Shown here: positions 6,630 to 8,300 of the stretch, in pieces
Position numbering within the stretch: position 1 is the first letter of the stretch
Layout: each line of letters opens with the position of its first letter
Assembly (NCBI GenBank): GCA_947177115.1
Contig: CAMWTG010000112.1
Location: forward strand, 1-8,300
Direction: 5' to 3'
DNA: 8,300 nt
Origin: an uncultured Clostridia bacterium
GTDB lineage: Bacteria > Bacillota > Clostridia > Oscillospirales > Oscillospiraceae
The notes under the pieces: model-generated
What the model was told of the DNA's origin: nothing
Databases searched by the model: none
The model's input: the letters and a program-made list of their open reading frames with translations, nothing else
Translations under genes and position numbers: made by a program

Positions 6630-6878
6630 CTACATAATCTTTGGAATCCTGAGCTGTTCAATAGAACTGACCTTTTCAGACCAGGCCAGAAGAGAATTAA
6701 CGGCAGTTCTGGTTTCCTCGTGAGCCTCGGTCAAATCACCCAGTTCCTCACGAATTCCCTTTATTTCGGCCTGCATGGAGGTCAGGATTTTTTCGGTGCT
6801 GTCCTGTCTGGCCTCCATGGAATGCATCTGTGACTGCATGGAGGTAAGAATCGCAAGAATCTTTTCTTCATTATTCAT
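6630..6878 (-). CDS. Small coiled-coil protein of unknown function (82 residues)
   Basis: The protein reads MNNEEKILAILTSMQSQMHS, then heptad-rich sequence to an ending SIEQLRIPKIM. It is highly charged, has no signal peptide or membrane segment and should form an almost continuous helix with coiled-coil character over residues 5-70. ILTSMQ occurs at 10-15 and again at 31-36, exactly three heptads apart; the DNA shows the same duplication (CTGCATGGAGGT at 6771-6782 and 6834-6845). Similar short proteins with an ETRTAVNSLL.W tail are, to my recollection, common orphans in gut Clostridia, but I know no function. The frame extends upstream to a TTG at 6920, but a strong promoter (6903-6931) lies inside that extension, so the ATG at 6878 is chosen. 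Its ribosome binding site is weak (GTGG). It points away from the solute-binding protein gene. Confidence 0.7.
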   Translation of the reverse strand: MNNEEKILAILTSMQSQMHSMEARQDSTEKILTSMQAEIKGIREELGDLTEAHEETRTAVNSLLAWSEKVSSIEQLRIPKIM

Positions 6879-6902
6879 TTCAGCGCCCACTTCGTGCTGA
6901 TT

Positions 6903-6931
6903 ATTGTAGTAGGGGAGCAAAGGATTGTCAA
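6903..6931 (-). promoter_or_regulatory. Sigma-A type promoter of the coiled-coil protein gene
   Basis: On the minus strand, a perfect TTGACA (6926-6931), a 17-base spacer and TACAAT (6903-6908). Transcription should start near 6896, leaving a leader of under 20 bases before the ATG at 6878. This is the promoter closest to consensus in the leftward direction here. Confidence 0.75.
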
Positions 6932-7053
6932 CAGCGGGCCACTGGGGGCAAGGAAATCAATTTTACAGCACACCATCCCCAAAGCGACAGAATCCGTGTA
7001 GGGAGGCTTGTCCGGCCAAACATGGATTTCCCTGGGTTTTACACAGGGGGCAG
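6932..7053. other. Non-coding gap between divergent promoters
   Basis: No gene, RNA family or repeat is recognised here. GGAAATC near 6951 and GATTTCC near 7025 are complementary 7-mers about 70 bases apart, and CCCTG/CAGGG (7030-7034 with 7044-7048) could form a small stem close to the -35 at 7054. Neither is strong enough to name. Confidence 0.4.
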
Positions 7054-7082
7054 TTGCGAAAAGCGGAAAACAATGGTATAAT
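7054..7082 (+). promoter_or_regulatory. Sigma-A type promoter of the solute-binding lipoprotein gene
   Basis: TTGCGA (7054-7059), a 17-base spacer and a perfect TATAAT (7077-7082), with TG one base before it (extended -10). The predicted start near 7089 gives a leader of about 80 bases. No separate operator is recognised. Confidence 0.75.
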
Positions 7083-7170
7083 AATGGCCGCCATCAGAAT
7101 TCAAGGCAGAGGATGGGCAGCTTGCCCGCGCTTACACACAGCTGTAAATTATCCGGAAAGGTATGACGAT

Positions 7171-8300
7171 ATGAAAAAGAAACTGGCTTTTTTGCTCATT
7201 TTCCTGGGATTGCTGTCAGGGCTGACCGCCTGCGAGAAGCATGCACCGCTTGATGAGGAGCCATCGCAGGACAAACAGACGGTGGCGCTCACCGTATGGG
7301 GAGCGGAGGAGGATGGGGAGCTGCTGCAGGAGCTGACCGCCTCCTTCCAGGCGCACTACGCTGACGAAGCCGATTTTCAGATTACCTGCCTGCCTCAGAG
7401 CGAATCCAGCTGCAAAGACGCCCTGCTGGGGGATCTGGAAGCGGGTGCGGACGTATTCACTTTTGCGGACGACCAGGTCGCCGCCCTGGCCGCCGCCGGG
7501 GCGCTGGACCCCATTGAGGACGATGCGTCCATCCGGGGAGCAAACCTCTCCGCGGCGGTGGACGCAGCCAGTGTGAACGGAACGCTGTACGCCTATCCCC
7601 TGACAGCGGACAACGGCTATTTCCTCTACTATAACAAGGCATATTTCTCCGAGGAGGACGTCCGGACCATGGACCGGATCCTGGAGGTGGCCGCGGAGGC
7701 CGAACGTCTGGTCACTATGGACTGGACCTCCGCATGGTACGTCTACGCCTTCTTCGGCAACACCGGGCTGCAGGTGGGACTGAACGATGACGGCCTGACC
7801 AATTATTGCACTTGGAACAGCAAGGACGGACCGGTCACCGGAGTGAACGTGGCCCGGGCCATGCTGGACATTGCCGCCAGTCCGGGCTTCTCCAGCCGGA
7901 CGGACGAGGAATTCCTGGCAGGCATCCGGGACGGCTCCGTGATCGCCGGCGTCAGCGGCGTCTGGAACGCGGTGGCCATTCAGGAGGCCTGGGGCAGGAA
8001 CGCCGGGGCGGTCAAGCTGCCGACTTACACCTGCAATGGCCGGCAGATCCAGATGGCCTCCTTCTCCGGCTGTAAGCTCATTGGCGTAAACGCCTACTCC
8101 GAGCATCCGGAGTGGGCCGCGCGGCTGGCGGAATGGATCACCAGTGAGGACAGCCAGCGCCTGCGCTTTGAAAAGCGGGGCCAAGGGCCCTCCAACAGCG
8201 CTGCCGCCGCCTCTCCGGAGGTGCAGCAGTCGGCGGCCATTGCGGCGCTGCTGGCCCAGTCGGAGTTTTCCCAGATCCAACGGGTGGGCGGGAATATCTG
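7171..8300 (+). CDS. Sugar-type ABC transporter solute-binding lipoprotein, 3' end missing
   Basis: An open frame of 376 codons runs off the right edge without a stop. Residues 1-21 are a lipoprotein signal (MKKK, hydrophobic core, LSGLTAC) with the lipid-bearing Cys21, so the protein is anchored outside the cell membrane. The rest fits a family 1/MalE-like binding protein: LTVWGAEEDGELLQELTASF (40-59), GADVFTFADDQVAALAAAGA (92-111), GTLYAYPLTADNGYFLYYNK (137-156), SAWYVYAFFGNTG (187-199) and EWAARLAEWITSEDSQRLRF (314-333). Families of this kind are usually 400 to 430 residues, so about 30 to 50 residues are missing. GGAAAGG lies nine bases before the ATG. A sugar or maltodextrin is the likely ligand from the overall pattern; permease genes would be expected further right. 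The exact ligand is not known. Confidence 0.9.
   Translation, partial: MKKKLAFLLIFLGLLSGLTACEKHAPLDEEPSQDKQTVALTVWGAEEDGELLQELTASFQAHYADEADFQITCLPQSESSCKDALLGDLEAGADVFTFADDQVAALAAAGALDPIEDDASIRGANLSAAVDAASVNGTLYAYPLTADNGYFLYYNKAYFSEEDVRTMDRILEVAAEAERLVTMDWTSAWYVYAFFGNTGLQVGLNDDGLTNYCTWNSKDGPVTGVNVARAMLDIAASPGFSSRTDEEFLAGIRDGSVIAGVSGVWNAVAIQEAWGRNAGAVKLPTYTCNGRQIQMASFSGCKLIGVNAYSEHPEWAARLAEWITSEDSQRLRFEKRGQGPSNSAAAASPEVQQSAAIAALLAQSEFSQIQRVGGNI

Noticed and set aside
6879..6920. N-terminal extension of the coiled-coil protein to a TTG at 6920
   Set aside because: A near-consensus promoter lies inside the extension, so most transcripts would begin after the TTG.
7083..7170. Riboswitch in the 80-base leader of the solute-binding protein gene
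   Set aside because: Only a small TTACA/TGTAA stem is visible. There is no terminator or recognisable riboswitch core.
7216..8280. A 354-codon minus-strand open frame at the right end
   Set aside because: The plus strand here encodes a clear lipoprotein with signal peptide, promoter and binding-protein motifs, which simply lacks its stop inside the window.
1..8300. CRISPR arrays, transposases, insertion sequences, tRNA or rRNA genes
   Set aside because: No spaced direct repeats, transposase motifs, tRNA cloverleaf or rRNA sequence were found on reading both strands.

Overview
The window looks like chromosomal DNA of a GC-rich, low-oxygen Firmicute, most plausibly a gut Clostridia of the Oscillospiraceae type. 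This is inferred from high GC in the genes, strong AGGAGG ribosome binding sites, sigma-A type promoters with 17-bp spacers, a Gram-positive style lipoprotein, and the gene families present. The species cannot be named from the sequence alone.

Layout. Positions 1-190 hold the start and promoter of a leftward gene for a small VOC (glyoxalase/PhnB-like) protein that runs off the left edge. Positions 252-361 hold a possible scrap of an XRE-type regulator and a strong leftward terminator. A leftward oleate hydratase gene (379-2154) follows, with its own promoter at 2206-2234 and an unexplained 14-bp hairpin just upstream of that promoter. Rightward from 2327 comes a purine salvage cassette: a GntR/UTRA regulator (2398-3120), an NCS2/AzgA-like nucleobase permease (3229-4563) and an adenine deaminase (4586-6349). 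Positions 6350-6620 are non-coding and rich in hairpins. A leftward 82-residue coiled-coil protein of unknown function (6630-6878) has a near-consensus promoter. A divergent rightward gene for a sugar-type ABC transporter solute-binding lipoprotein (from 7171) runs off the right edge.

How the genes work together. The permease would import a purine base and the deaminase would convert adenine to hypoxanthine plus ammonia. The two genes are 22 bases apart and almost certainly co-transcribed. The GntR protein probably controls both itself and the pair: the 9-base string AGGTAATAC occurs at the predicted transcription start of gntR and again, as a perfect GGTA-A-TACC palindrome, just upstream of the permease gene. 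Oleate hydratase acts alone, hydrating unsaturated fatty acids to 10-hydroxy fatty acids. The solute-binding protein is the first visible gene of what is probably a carbohydrate ABC transporter operon lying to the right.

No clear new defence or mobile system is visible. The best leads are the shared operator-like sites, the divergence of the permease (and perhaps the deaminase) from their family motifs as recalled, and the orphan coiled-coil gene.
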